The notes below the pieces were generated by a model. That model made no database searches. It had not been told where the DNA came from and was given only the letters and a program-made list of their open reading frames with translations. A program made the position numbers and the translations under genes. From Flavobacteriaceae bacterium MAR_2009_75 (lineage in GTDB: Bacteria > Bacteroidota > Bacteroidia > Flavobacteriales > Flavobacteriaceae): DNA of 64,000 bases. Numbering within the stretch: position 1 is the first letter of the stretch; every line of letters begins with the position of its first letter. Below are positions 17,032-25,241 of this stretch, in pieces. The stretch covers positions 4,277,501-4,341,500 of the forward strand of contig PHTZ01000001.1 in the NCBI GenBank assembly GCA_002813285.1. Direction: 5' to 3'.

Positions 17032-18369
17032 ATGCAAAATTTCATCAAAGATATTGGTAGGGCAGTTATAATAGGCACGCTTATCTATTTTGTCATTCTT
17101 GTCAGTTTCTATTTTACGGGCTGGTTCGAAGAAGGTGTAACCCTTCAATGGGCGTGGCAAGAGTATTATGAAAACATGTTGTTTTCAATCATTCTTTATC
17201 TAGTCAATGTCTATACATGGCGTTTTCTCAATATGCGGTTGGGGAATAATTTTGGGTCTTTGAAAAGATTGGTTACAGGGCTGGCCTGCAGTTTTATAGT
17301 TTCTGTATTTGGTATATTTCTGGCACGATTCATTTTATTGGTCGGTATGTACCGAGTGTCTTTCGTTGACTTTTTACAAAATGAAACTGTTGGCGACTAT
17401 TACTATTCGCTACTTATTTCCGCAGTCGTCCTCTTTGTATTTTATGGTTTCTATTATTACAAGTTTCGCCAAGAAACCAAGGTCAAAGAGCAAAAGATAA
17501 TAGCAGGTACGGCTTCTGCACAATTTGATGCGCTGAAAAACCAACTAGACCCTCATTTTCTTTTTAATAGTTTAAATGTGTTAACGAGTTTAATAGAAGA
17601 GGACCCTTTGCAAGCGCAAAAGTTTACCACTTCACTTTCAAAGGTTTATCGGTATGTACTTGAACAAAAAAATAAAGATTTAATTTCGGTAGATGAAGAG
17701 TTGAAATTTGCTAAAACCTACGTGCAACTTTTGAAGATGAGGTTTGAAGATAGCATCGTTTTTGATATACCGGATGAAAGCGCTATCAAGGAGGCTAAAA
17801 TTGTTCCGCTATCTCTGCAGTTATTGCTTGAAAATGCGGTCAAACACAATGTGGTTACCGCCGAAAGGCCACTGAAGATACAAGTTTATGAAGAGCAAGG
17901 CATGCTGGTCGTTGTAAATAATCTTCAAGAAAAAAAAGTGTTGAAGAAAAGTACCGGTGTGGGTCTGCAGAATATAAGGCAGCGCTATGCGGTACTAACG
18001 GATAAAACTTTAAATATTGAGCGGTCAGAAACCGACTTTTTGGTGCGTTTGCCCATGTTGACCAAGCGGATTTCGGTTGTAGAAACGCAACGAGAGTATA
18101 TTGATGATAAGCGGTATGAAAAGGCCAAAGAGCGTGTTGAGGGCATAAAAGCATTCTATGGTAATCTGTTAGCCTACTTAATTGTGATTCCGTTTTTGAT
18201 TTTTCTCAATTATAAGACAACCTCGTTTCCTTGGGCTTTATTTCCTGTATTCGGCTGGGGTTTTGGGCTTACTATGCATGCCATGGCAGCTTTTGGTTAT
18301 AATCCCTTGTGGGGAAAGAGTTGGGAAGAAAAAAAGATGAGAGAATATATGAAGGATGACCAATTTTGA
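17032..18369 (+). CDS. LytS/YehU-type sensor histidine kinase with C-terminal 2TM domain
   Basis: A 445-residue membrane kinase. Four hydrophobic helices fill residues about 10-150. A cytoplasmic His_kinase module follows with phospho-acceptor H175 in Q-L-D-P-H-F-L-F-N-S-L-N. The ATPase part has L-L-L-E-N-A-V-K-H-N and G-V-G-L-Q-N-I-R-Q-R-Y. Unusually a 2TM domain is appended (about 360-440): A-K-E-R-V then two membrane helices and a final W-E-E-K-K-M-R-E-Y-M. The ATG at 17032 is preferred to the GTG at 17026. Three free 2TM proteins and a LytTR response regulator follow on the same strand, so this is the sensor of a five-gene signalling locus. The signal is unknown. Confidence 0.9.
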   Translation: MQNFIKDIGRAVIIGTLIYFVILVSFYFTGWFEEGVTLQWAWQEYYENMLFSIILYLVNVYTWRFLNMRLGNNFGSLKRLVTGLACSFIVSVFGIFLARFILLVGMYRVSFVDFLQNETVGDYYYSLLISAVVLFVFYGFYYYKFRQETKVKEQKIIAGTASAQFDALKNQLDPHFLFNSLNVLTSLIEEDPLQAQKFTTSLSKVYRYVLEQKNKDLISVDEELKFAKTYVQLLKMRFEDSIVFDIPDESAIKEAKIVPLSLQLLLENAVKHNVVTAERPLKIQVYEEQGMLVVVNNLQEKKVLKKSTGVGLQNIRQRYAVLTDKTLNIERSETDFLVRLPMLTKRISVVETQREYIDDKRYEKAKERVEGIKAFYGNLLAYLIVIPFLIFLNYKTTSFPWALFPVFGWGFGLTMHAMAAFGYNPLWGKSWEEKKMREYMKDDQF

Positions 18370-18489
18370 ATGAATAGGATAAACCAATGGGAATACAATT
18401 CATCCTTAGAAAATGACAACTGAGAAACAAAGATTTAGTGAAGCCTTTAGATTATTAGATATTTGGGTAACAACATAAATTAATCGACC

Positions 18490-18792
18490 ATGAGAAACGT
18501 AGAAAAAGAAAACAAGTATTTAAGGGCAAAGGAACGTGTTGAAGAAGTGAAGAAATTTTACATGAGCCTATTGTCATATATTGTAGTTATCGGTTTTTTG
18601 GCCGGCTTGAATTACTATACAGACCGATGGAATTACCCATGGTTTCTTTGGGCCGCTATGGGCTGGGGGATAGGGCTGATTTTTCAGGGAATAAAAGCCT
18701 TTGGAAAAAACCCCTTTTTCGGTAGAAATTGGGAAGAGCGAAAAATAAAGGAGTTCATGCAAGAAGATGAACGTTTAAGTCGATGGGAATAA
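18490..18792 (+). CDS. Stand-alone 2TM-domain membrane protein (copy 1 of 3)
   Basis: A 100-residue protein consisting of one 2TM domain: a basic N-terminal helix A-K-E-R-V-E-E-V-K-K-F-Y, two hydrophobic helices joined by a short loop, then a cytoplasmic tail N-P-F-F-G-R-N-W-E-E-R-K-I-K-E-F-M-Q-E-D. It is the copy most similar to the tail of the upstream kinase, with the same short loop and G-W-G-I-G-L centre. No function is established for the family; its repeated presence beside LytS-type kinases suggests an accessory or partner role. Confidence 0.87.
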   Translation: MRNVEKENKYLRAKERVEEVKKFYMSLLSYIVVIGFLAGLNYYTDRWNYPWFLWAAMGWGIGLIFQGIKAFGKNPFFGRNWEERKIKEFMQEDERLSRWE

Positions 18793-18803
18793 AAAATATT
18801 ACT

Positions 18804-19130
18804 ATGGAAGCTAATAAAAGAGATAAAAAGTTGAGAGCCAGAAAAAAAGTGAATGAGTTAAAGGGCTTTTATACCCACCTAACCGTTTACGTGTTGGTTA
18901 ATCTATTTATAATTATTGTAAGTGTCGTAATAAGAATGAATCAAGGGGAGTCGTTCGCTGATTCGATTTTTAATTTTGGCTCACTTATGACCCCTTTCTT
19001 TTGGGGGCTGGGTTTGGCTTTTCATGCAGCAAAGGTATTCTCGTTTAATCCTATATTCAATAAAGAGTGGGAAGAGCGGCAAATTCAGAAATTTATGGAT
19101 GAAGATAGGGAGGATGTTAAAAAATATTGA
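18804..19130 (+). CDS. Stand-alone 2TM-domain membrane protein (copy 2 of 3)
   Basis: A 108-residue 2TM protein with the same plan: A-R-K-K-V-N-E-L-K-G-F-Y, helix 1, a longer loop with S-F-A-D-S-I-F-N-F-G, helix 2 with F-W-G-L-G-L-A-F-H-A, then N-P-I-F-N-K-E-W-E-E-R-Q-I-Q-K-F-M-D-E-D. The frame extends to an ATG at 18783 that would overlap the previous gene by 10 bp. The ATG at 18804 gives the compact start seen in the other copies and is preferred. Topology is probably both ends in the cytoplasm. Confidence 0.85.
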   Translation: MEANKRDKKLRARKKVNELKGFYTHLTVYVLVNLFIIIVSVVIRMNQGESFADSIFNFGSLMTPFFWGLGLAFHAAKVFSFNPIFNKEWEERQIQKFMDEDREDVKKY

Positions 19131-19163
19131 ATCAAAACTAAAGGCTAAGTCAACCATAACCAT

Positions 19164-19514
19164 ATGAAAACACAAAAAAGGTCTAGATTCAAGAAAGCCC
19201 AAAAAAGGGTTCGAAGCATAAAGGGGTTCTATGATCACTTGAAAGTTTATGTAATCACGAATACCATACTTTTTTTATTAAAAGAAAGGGGTTATGAATT
19301 TCTTGTAAGTAAAGGTGTCGATGACCCTGCTTTTTTTGAATGGTTGAGCTGGAATATGATTTTAACCCCCGTCTTATGGGGAGTCGGTCTCGTTATTCAC
19401 GGAGTTGTAGTTTTCAAATTAAAAGGCAAAACTTGGAGTGAATTAAAACCAAAATTCATAAAAGATTGGGAGCAAAAGCAACTACAGAAGTTTATGAAAG
19501 AGGATGGGGAGTAG
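19164..19514 (+). CDS. Stand-alone 2TM-domain membrane protein (copy 3 of 3)
   Basis: A 116-residue 2TM protein, the most divergent of the set. The basic start (R-F-K-K-A-Q-K-R-V-R-S-I-K-G-F-Y) and end (W-E-Q-K-Q-L-Q-K-F-M-K-E-D) are conserved. The loop between the helices is longest, and the N-P motif after helix 2 is replaced by a Lys-rich stretch (K-L-K-G-K-T-W-S-E-L-K-P-K). It lies 33 bp after copy 2 and 63 bp before the response regulator. Confidence 0.83.
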   Translation: MKTQKRSRFKKAQKRVRSIKGFYDHLKVYVITNTILFLLKERGYEFLVSKGVDDPAFFEWLSWNMILTPVLWGVGLVIHGVVVFKLKGKTWSELKPKFIKDWEQKQLQKFMKEDGE

Positions 19515-19577
19515 CCTTTAAATGAAATTCAGAACCTTCGGTATAAAGTAAAACCAACCTAAAACCGACCAAATTAA

Positions 19578-20333
19578 ATGAAAACTATAATTATAGAAGA
19601 CGAAAAGCCTTCAGCGCGCAGATTATCGAGATTACTAGAACGATTTGATGTCGAAGTTACAACGCTATTGCACTCCGTCAAAGAGTCTATCGAATGGTTC
19701 AAGAGTCATGAGCACCCCGATTTGATATTTTTGGACATTCAACTTTCAGACGGACTTTCATTTGAGATTTTTGAACAGATTGAAGTGCGAAGCGCTATTA
19801 TTTTCACTACCGCTTATGATGAATATGCGCTACAGGCCTTTAAGTTGAACAGTGTTGATTACTTATTAAAGCCAATTGACGAAGAAGAACTTCAAGCTGC
19901 CGTAAAAAAATATCGGTTACTCAAGCCAAAAGTTCAAAATATGGCTCTTGATTTCGAAGACATTAAAAGGCTTTTGGTGAACCCTATCGAGCGAGAATAT
20001 AAAAAGAGGTTTACAGCTAAAGTAGGGCAGCACCTAAAAATTATAAATGCTGAGGATATTGAATGTTTTTATAGTGAAAATAAGGGTACTTATGCCGCTA
20101 CTACAGAAGGGAGAAATTATCTTTTAGATACGACCCTTGAAAATTTACAGAACGAGCTTCAGCCTCAATTTTTCTTTCGCACGAACCGTAAATTTTATGT
20201 TAACATCAATCATATAAAAGATATTATTTCATACACCAATTCGCGCTTACAAATTAAGCTAAATCACTTTTCTGATCAAGAAATCATCGTAAGTCGAGAG
20301 CGTGTAAGAGACTTTAAGCTTTGGTTGGAATAG
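19578..20333 (+). CDS. LytTR-family response regulator
   Basis: A 251-residue two-domain regulator. The receiver (about 1-120) has the acidic pocket E7-D8, the phospho-acceptor D53 in L-I-F-L-D-I-Q-L, T-T-A-Y-D-E-Y-A and the signature K in Y-L-L-K-P-I-D. The LytTR DNA-binding domain (about 150-250) has V-G-Q-H-L-K-I-I, D-I-E-C-F-Y-S-E-N-K and F-F-R-T-N-R-K-F-Y-V-N. It is the obvious partner of the kinase at 17032. LytTR proteins bind pairs of about 9-bp direct repeats. Confidence 0.92.
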   Translation: MKTIIIEDEKPSARRLSRLLERFDVEVTTLLHSVKESIEWFKSHEHPDLIFLDIQLSDGLSFEIFEQIEVRSAIIFTTAYDEYALQAFKLNSVDYLLKPIDEEELQAAVKKYRLLKPKVQNMALDFEDIKRLLVNPIEREYKKRFTAKVGQHLKIINAEDIECFYSENKGTYAATTEGRNYLLDTTLENLQNELQPQFFFRTNRKFYVNINHIKDIISYTNSRLQIKLNHFSDQEIIVSRERVRDFKLWLE

Positions 20334-20342
20334 TGTATTATA

Positions 20343-20385
20343 ATTATTTGATATTTAATCATATAAATCAAATAATAGATTTTTC
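20343..20385 (+). terminator. AT-rich hairpin after the LytTR locus
   Basis: ATTATTTGAT (20343-20352) is perfectly complementary to ATCAAATAAT (20367-20376), with a 14-nt AT-rich loop and a T run at 20380-20384. The low GC content makes it a weaker terminator than others in the window. Confidence 0.5.
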
Positions 20386-20413
20386 TTATAATGGCAATTT
20401 GATTAAAATTGCA

Positions 20414-21601
20414 CTATTTTTCTATTCTATTTTCATCAAATGATGAAGGCAAAAGTTTGGGAATCAATTTAATGAAAATAGGCAATAAAACTGCTCCCCC
20501 GGGTAGTATAAAAATGGCTAGAGAAGGAATACTTTTAAAAATGTCTATCAATTGATTTTGAACTTTTTTCTTCTCTTCTGGGGTAAGATCCTTAACTGTC
20601 GATTTTGAAATGAGAAATACCAATTCTTTACTTTCTGCCAATTCTTTTTGCAGGCGTTTACTATTTCTCAAAATCAATTTATTCACCACTTTCGACATAC
20701 TATCATATAATTGCAGAGCCAAGTTTGTATCCTTTAAAAATGGTACCGATTCCATATTCACCTTAAAGAAATTTTGAATTTCTTGGACTGATCTTTTGAT
20801 ATGGTCATCTGAAAACCCTAAATCTTTTCCGAGGCCAAAAATAAATTCCGACTCTTGATATTCTAATGATTTATCTTCCCAAACAGTGAGGCAAGCCATA
20901 TCGAGAAAATAGTGATTTTCATAGATTGACTTATTTTGTAGTAACTGTTCACGGTATGTTCCATCAAAGTTTTCAGCTTCACTATCAATAAAGGTTAATG
21001 ATGATGCAAAAAGCTGTGCCAGTCTTTCATCACTTTTATTTTGCTCTTTTGAATTTAAGGCGTGGTAGGTAACATTTATAGTCAGGTATTCTAGGCGCTC
21101 GGCGTGTGCCCTAATATCTTTCGGCTGATGCATGTATTGCTTGAAGAGCAGTACATCAATAAATAATAAAGAGTTGGTAATAAGGCTGCTAAATGTTTTG
21201 GATAGTAGGTTATCTTCTAAATAAACTCGAGAATCGATTAACTTCTCTAACTGTGAAGAGGTCTTCTTGCCTATCAGTATTTTATGTAAGAGCGAACTGT
21301 TACCGACTTTTAAATCTTGATAAAATTTAAAAATGAGCTCAAGAAACAATGAAAAATCATTGTTTTCAAGTTCTATGGTAAACGTGCCGTATAGGGCAGT
21401 TAGTAAATTAATCTTGGCCTTCTCATCTTCAGAAAGTTTTAAATCAGAAGTTACAAATTCTGAAATGTCGGTATTAATGCCATATACAAACCCCATTTGC
21501 TTTAAACCGGAATATAGCGATTGGTAGTCTGCATAGAGACTCTGATTATTTTCCACAAGAGAACCGAACTTATCGATCCAACCAGCAGCAGAAGGATTCA
21601 T
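20414..21601 (-). CDS. LETM1-related protein
   Basis: A 395-residue protein, mostly alpha-helical. Its C-terminus (about 335-385) carries L-T-P-E-E-K-K-K-V-Q-N-Q-L, a hydrophobic segment F-I-L-P-G-G-A-V-L-L-P, then L-I-P-K-L-L-P-S-S-F. This matches the ribosome-binding-domain signature of LETM1, the mitochondrial inner-membrane ion exchanger, where a Pro-flanked helix is followed by P-x-L-L-P-S-x-F. Bacteroidota have a family described as LETM1-related and biofilm-associated; this protein fits it in size and end motif. One membrane-associated segment is likely. Its role is not established. It is transcribed alone, between the LytTR locus and the DUF4331 locus. Confidence 0.65.
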   Translation of the reverse strand: MNPSAAGWIDKFGSLVENNQSLYADYQSLYSGLKQMGFVYGINTDISEFVTSDLKLSEDEKAKINLLTALYGTFTIELENNDFSLFLELIFKFYQDLKVGNSSLLHKILIGKKTSSQLEKLIDSRVYLEDNLLSKTFSSLITNSLLFIDVLLFKQYMHQPKDIRAHAERLEYLTINVTYHALNSKEQNKSDERLAQLFASSLTFIDSEAENFDGTYREQLLQNKSIYENHYFLDMACLTVWEDKSLEYQESEFIFGLGKDLGFSDDHIKRSVQEIQNFFKVNMESVPFLKDTNLALQLYDSMSKVVNKLILRNSKRLQKELAESKELVFLISKSTVKDLTPEEKKKVQNQLIDIFKSIPSLAIFILPGGAVLLPIFIKLIPKLLPSSFDENRIEK

Positions 21602-21900
21602 GATTTACTTTTTTTAAAGAGCCAAAGTACTACAAAATGAGTTATATGTTAAATGTCAAACTATATAGTTAAGAAAACTCATCTTAATATAATTGGTCAA
21701 CAAATTAATGGAACTACTGATTTTCAAGTAATTGTACAATGTGTCGTGCATTATTATGCGAAATTGTTAGAATAATGCCTTTAGAATTTAAAATATAAAA
21801 TATTCTTTAACATTACTTTAACAACTCAAACCAAACCTCTGCACAAATCTGCCGTAAGTAGGGGTGAAATAATTAATCATAATCTTTAAAAAATCTTAAA
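21602..21900. other. 299-bp divergent intergenic region between the LETM1-related and DUF4331 genes
   Basis: AT-rich region with no credible coding frame. It contains an inverted repeat, GCATTATT (21748-21755) and AATAATGC (21771-21778), separated by 15 nt. No convincing TTG...TAnnTTTG promoter was found on either strand. The repeat could be an operator or a leader structure for the DUF4331 transcript, whose start codon is 123 bp further on. Confidence 0.4.
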
Positions 21901-22581
21901 ATGAAAAAGACAAAACTTTTATTCGGTCTGGGAATCTTGGCCGTAATCGGTATTGTTCTGGTGGCTGCGGATCACATTGATGCGCCTAGCACAACAGGAA
22001 ATACTGCTGATATTGCTGACTTTTACGGGTTTGAATCACCTTCAAATGCCGACAACACTGTATTTATTGTAGATCTTCAAACCAATGTTCTGCCAGATTT
22101 GGCTTACGGTACATTTGATGAAGATGTATTGACCGAAATCAATATTGATACCGATAACGATTTAATGGAAGACTTGGTTATTCAAGCTCTGCCAAGAGGC
22201 GATACGATGTATTTCTTCGGCCCTGTTACACCGGCTATGAAAGGTAAGTCTAGTGAAGTATTGGTAGACTCTCCATTAGGAAGTGTTGCGATTTCAGATG
22301 CAAACCCTATAACTACTACTACAGAAGCTGGCGTTTCTTTATTTGCAGGACCACGTCAAGATGCGTTTTTCTTTGACTTTACCCAGTTCAACAAGGTAAT
22401 CGGTGGTGAAGCACCAGAAGGTTTCTTACCAGAAGGTGAAGCTGTTGATACTTTTGATGGTGCGAATACTATGGCTTTGGTTATAGAGATTCCGAACAGT
22501 ATGTTGGGTGAAACTACAAGTACCAATGTTTTAGGTCTACCGGTTTACAAGACTTGGGTAACTACGAACAGAAAACAATAA
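21901..22581 (+). CDS. Exported protein resembling the N-terminal part of DUF4331
   Basis: A 226-residue protein with a hydrophobic export segment (about 8-23). The start A-A-D-H-I-D-A-P and D-I-A-D-F-Y-G-F are the hallmark of DUF4331 proteins. Later A-G-P-R-Q-D-A-F-F-F-D and A-L-V-I-E-I-P-N-S-M-L correspond to the middle of the family. The protein then stops at about the point where a typical DUF4331 protein would continue into its C-terminal part. That part appears in the next gene. There is no lipobox, so it is periplasmic or secreted. The function of DUF4331 is unknown; the fold is predicted beta-rich. Confidence 0.8.
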   Translation: MKKTKLLFGLGILAVIGIVLVAADHIDAPSTTGNTADIADFYGFESPSNADNTVFIVDLQTNVLPDLAYGTFDEDVLTEINIDTDNDLMEDLVIQALPRGDTMYFFGPVTPAMKGKSSEVLVDSPLGSVAISDANPITTTTEAGVSLFAGPRQDAFFFDFTQFNKVIGGEAPEGFLPEGEAVDTFDGANTMALVIEIPNSMLGETTSTNVLGLPVYKTWVTTNRKQ

Positions 22582-22607
22582 ATAACAAATCTAAAAATTA
22601 GAATAAA

Positions 22608-23423
22608 ATGAGACTTAATACATTAAAATATATGTTTTTGTCGCTTTGTGCAGTCACAATGTTTGTAGCCTGTAGTGAAGATGACGACAATTCAATTGTT
22701 CAAGCTACTTGTAGCGACGGAATTATGAACGGAACTGAAACTGCAGTTGACTGTGGGGGTTCTTCTTGCCAACCTTGTGGTGATATGATGCCAGAACCAG
22801 AGCCGGATCCAGAACCAATGGAGCCAGGTGAGGCACCTGATTTTTCAGGAACTTACGCTCAAGTAGATTTTATGGGTAGACCAGGTATCAATACCGTTTT
22901 GAGCATCTCTGATTTCAAAGATCCTTATAACCAAGCTGAGCCGCATACGATTGCTGAATTCTATCAGCAAGATTTTGAAAACCGTTTAGAAGGTCTTCAC
23001 GATGTTTATGCACAACTTTTAGGTCTTAATGAAGAAGATGTGAATTATCAACCTAATATTTTAGGTGATATTCTTAATGGTCCTGATAAAGATGGTTTTA
23101 CCGACAACCCGGTAACTGCAGAGGTTTTGACTACAGTGTTGGCGAACGATGTTCTTGAAGTGGCTCCAGATTTACCAACGACCTATTTCAATCCAGGTTC
23201 TGGTGCACCGAACTACGAAGGGGCTATCGGTCTTACCGGTAGAACTTTGCAAGATGACGTAATCGATGTGTCTTTGATTCTTCTTTTCGGAGGAGGCGAT
23301 GGAGCACGTTTCAACGGTCAAGAAGTTGAAGGTGTAGGTACCTTCCCAAGATTGGTTTCTGACGGAGTTTCTTTCACTGCAGAGCCAACAACAACATTCC
23401 CATATTTGGGTGCTCCTGAATAA
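22608..23423 (+). CDS. Surface-type lipoprotein resembling the C-terminal part of DUF4331
   Basis: A 271-residue lipoprotein: the signal ends in F-V-A-C22, followed by S-E-D-D-D, an acidic lipoprotein-export signal of the kind that sends Bacteroidota lipoproteins to the cell surface. Next comes a cysteine motif C-S-D-G-I-M-N-G-T-E-T-A-V-D-C-G-G (spacing typical of flavobacterial surface proteins), a P-E-P-D-P-E-P linker, then the DUF4331-like part: F-M-G-R-P-G-I-N-T-V-L, T-G-R-T-L-Q-D-D-V-I-D-V and the final F-P-Y-L-G-A-P. It begins 26 bp after the upstream gene and they should be co-transcribed. A strong terminator follows. It probably pairs with the preceding protein. Confidence 0.78.
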   Translation: MRLNTLKYMFLSLCAVTMFVACSEDDDNSIVQATCSDGIMNGTETAVDCGGSSCQPCGDMMPEPEPDPEPMEPGEAPDFSGTYAQVDFMGRPGINTVLSISDFKDPYNQAEPHTIAEFYQQDFENRLEGLHDVYAQLLGLNEEDVNYQPNILGDILNGPDKDGFTDNPVTAEVLTTVLANDVLEVAPDLPTTYFNPGSGAPNYEGAIGLTGRTLQDDVIDVSLILLFGGGDGARFNGQEVEGVGTFPRLVSDGVSFTAEPTTTFPYLGAPE

Positions 23424-23451
23424 GACATTAGTCTATGAAAAAGAAGGAGTG

Positions 23452-23483
23452 GGGAGGATGGTTGCCCATCCTCCCTTTTTTTT
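23452..23483 (+). terminator. Strong terminator after the DUF4331 pair
   Basis: A 10-bp GC-rich stem, GGGAGGATGG (23452-23461) with CCATCCTCCC (23466-23475), has a 4-nt loop and an 8-T tract. Confidence 0.93.
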
Positions 23484-23563
23484 CTAGTTGAAATCAATTA
23501 TATAATTCTTACAAAGAATCACATAAAATTTATATAGAACAGAACCAATCTAAAAATAAGAAG

Positions 23564-24838
23564 ATGAAATATTTAACACTTGGTTTATTGGTCTTGATTT
23601 TATCCTCTTGCCAAACAGAAAATAAAGAAGTTACTGCAAAAGAAGACTACGATAAATACTTGATAAATAATCCGGTTAAAACTACCTCAAAATATTTTGA
23701 GCTTTGGGACTCGAAAATAAAATCGGATAGTTCTCAATTGATGAGCTTCGGTATTGTTGGCGGTGAATACAACCGCTACTTTCAAAATACAGGAGATATA
23801 AAATATCTAAAAAAAGCGGAGAAAGTGCTTGAAAAAGCTGTAAATATTGCAGCAATTGGCAAAGCGGGATATTACCGCTCATTAGCCAGAAATTACATTT
23901 CTCAACATAGATTTATGGAAGCTTTACAGATGGCCGACTCGGCCAGAGCGACCAATAATGGTGTCGAGCAGAGCCGTAATTTACTTTTTGATGTACATAT
24001 GGAGCTTGGTAACTACGAAACCGCACAAAAATATTTAGACAGCACCAAGAATATGTCAGAATTCGGATACCTTATCCGATTAGCCAAATGGAACGATTAT
24101 AAAGGAGACTTAAACACCACCATTCGTTTTATGGAAAAGGCAATGAAAAAAGCTGAAGACTCAAAAAATACTTCACTTAAATTATGGTCTTATACCAATC
24201 TCGCCGATTACTACGGTCATGCAGGTAAGATAAAAGATTCTTATGAGTATTATTTAAAAGCATTGGCCATAGACCCAAATAATGCTTATGCAAAAAAGGG
24301 AATAGCTTGGATTGTTTTCTCTTACGAAAAGAAACCGTTGGAAGCGATGCGTATTTTAGATTCTGTAACCCAGAATTATAAGGCACCCGATTATTATTTA
24401 TTGAAGGCGGAGATAGCCGAACATATGGGTGATGATTTGAAAAGCCTGTCAAATCTTGACAAATATTTTAAATTGGTCAGTAACCCTGAATATGGTGATA
24501 TGTACAATGCCTATAATGTATCTCTTTATTTGAACGAAACTGAAGAGTATGATAAGGCACTGCGCATGTCTCGTAAAGAGGTGGCCAACCGGCCGACCCC
24601 TGAATCATATAGTCTATTAGCCTACAGTTACTTCAAAAAAGGCGAAAGTGAAAAAGCTTTAGAAATTGTTGAGCAGCATATTATCGGAAAAACATTTGAA
24701 CCAGGTATATTATTGTATGCAGCAGAAATATATAAGGCTGCTGGAAACAAAACGAAGGTAAAAGAATTGAAAAGCGAACTCACGGAGGCAGTTTACGAGT
24801 TGGGGCCTTCGACTGAAGATAGTATCGCTCAATTGTAA
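23564..24838 (+). CDS. TPR-repeat lipoprotein
   Basis: A 424-residue lipoprotein with its lipid-attachment cysteine at C16 (L-I-L-S-S-C). The rest is made of tetratricopeptide-like helix pairs. One example is W-S-Y-T-N-L-A-D-Y-Y-G-H-A-G-K-I-K-D-S-Y-E-Y-Y followed by L-A-I-D-P-N-N-A-Y-A-K-K-G-I-A. Such repeats bind other proteins. The terminator at 23452 separates it from the DUF4331 pair, but it lies on the same strand 140 bp downstream and could serve the same envelope assembly. No enzymatic domain was seen. Confidence 0.85.
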   Translation: MKYLTLGLLVLILSSCQTENKEVTAKEDYDKYLINNPVKTTSKYFELWDSKIKSDSSQLMSFGIVGGEYNRYFQNTGDIKYLKKAEKVLEKAVNIAAIGKAGYYRSLARNYISQHRFMEALQMADSARATNNGVEQSRNLLFDVHMELGNYETAQKYLDSTKNMSEFGYLIRLAKWNDYKGDLNTTIRFMEKAMKKAEDSKNTSLKLWSYTNLADYYGHAGKIKDSYEYYLKALAIDPNNAYAKKGIAWIVFSYEKKPLEAMRILDSVTQNYKAPDYYLLKAEIAEHMGDDLKSLSNLDKYFKLVSNPEYGDMYNAYNVSLYLNETEEYDKALRMSRKEVANRPTPESYSLLAYSYFKKGESEKALEIVEQHIIGKTFEPGILLYAAEIYKAAGNKTKVKELKSELTEAVYELGPSTEDSIAQL

Positions 24839-24890
24839 AATATTAATAGTATAAAATCTTTAGAGATTTTAGGTTGTGTTGGTTTTTCTT

Positions 24891-24926
24891 AAGTGTCCTG
24901 ACAAATGTTAGGGCACTTTTTTTTTA
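24891..24926 (+). terminator. Terminator after the TPR lipoprotein gene
   Basis: AAGTGTCCT (24891-24899) pairs with AGGGCACTT (24910-24918) through one G-T wobble, followed by a long T tract. Confidence 0.85.
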
Positions 24927-25074
24927 TTTTATTCCTTTTGTGAAAAATTTAACTTTTGTGTAGGAAAGTTCATTTGCCTTTAGTATGTTTATATTACCTA
25001 ATCCTATTTATTTTAATTTAAAGTATAGATTTTACAGAAACTTTAACCTAACAGTTCCCTAAATTAGTAGTATT

Positions 25075-25182
25075 ATGGAGTATGTTCTTTTTGTAGTGTG
25101 GCTGACTTTCATGTGCTTGTTGTGTTTGAAGGTGCTGAATGCCAGAAAAGATCTTAGAAAACTTCTTAAAACAAAGAAGTAG
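25075..25182 (+). CDS. 35-residue single-span membrane protein (micro-protein A)
   Basis: ATG at 25075 to TAG at 25180-25182. The product starts M-E-Y-V-L-F-V-V-W-L, has one hydrophobic helix over residues 4-21, and ends in a strongly basic tail A-R-K-D-L-R-K-L-L-K-T-K-K. The net-positive end predicts an outside-to-inside topology with the tail in the cytoplasm. A second ORF with the same plan and start (M-E-Y-F-F-F-T-L-W-I) lies 170 bp downstream, which argues strongly that both are real genes. They fall below normal gene-calling limits. Function unknown. Confidence 0.6.
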   Translation: MEYVLFVVWLTFMCLLCLKVLNARKDLRKLLKTKK

Positions 25183-25241
25183 AATTACATTTCATATAAC
25201 AGTTGTAGACCTATTGATAAATTGGTCTGTTTCTTCTTCGC

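Noticed and set aside
22790-22835. Short P-E-P-D repeat in the DUF4331-like lipoprotein
   Set aside because: Low-complexity linker of a surface protein, not a DNA repeat element of its own.
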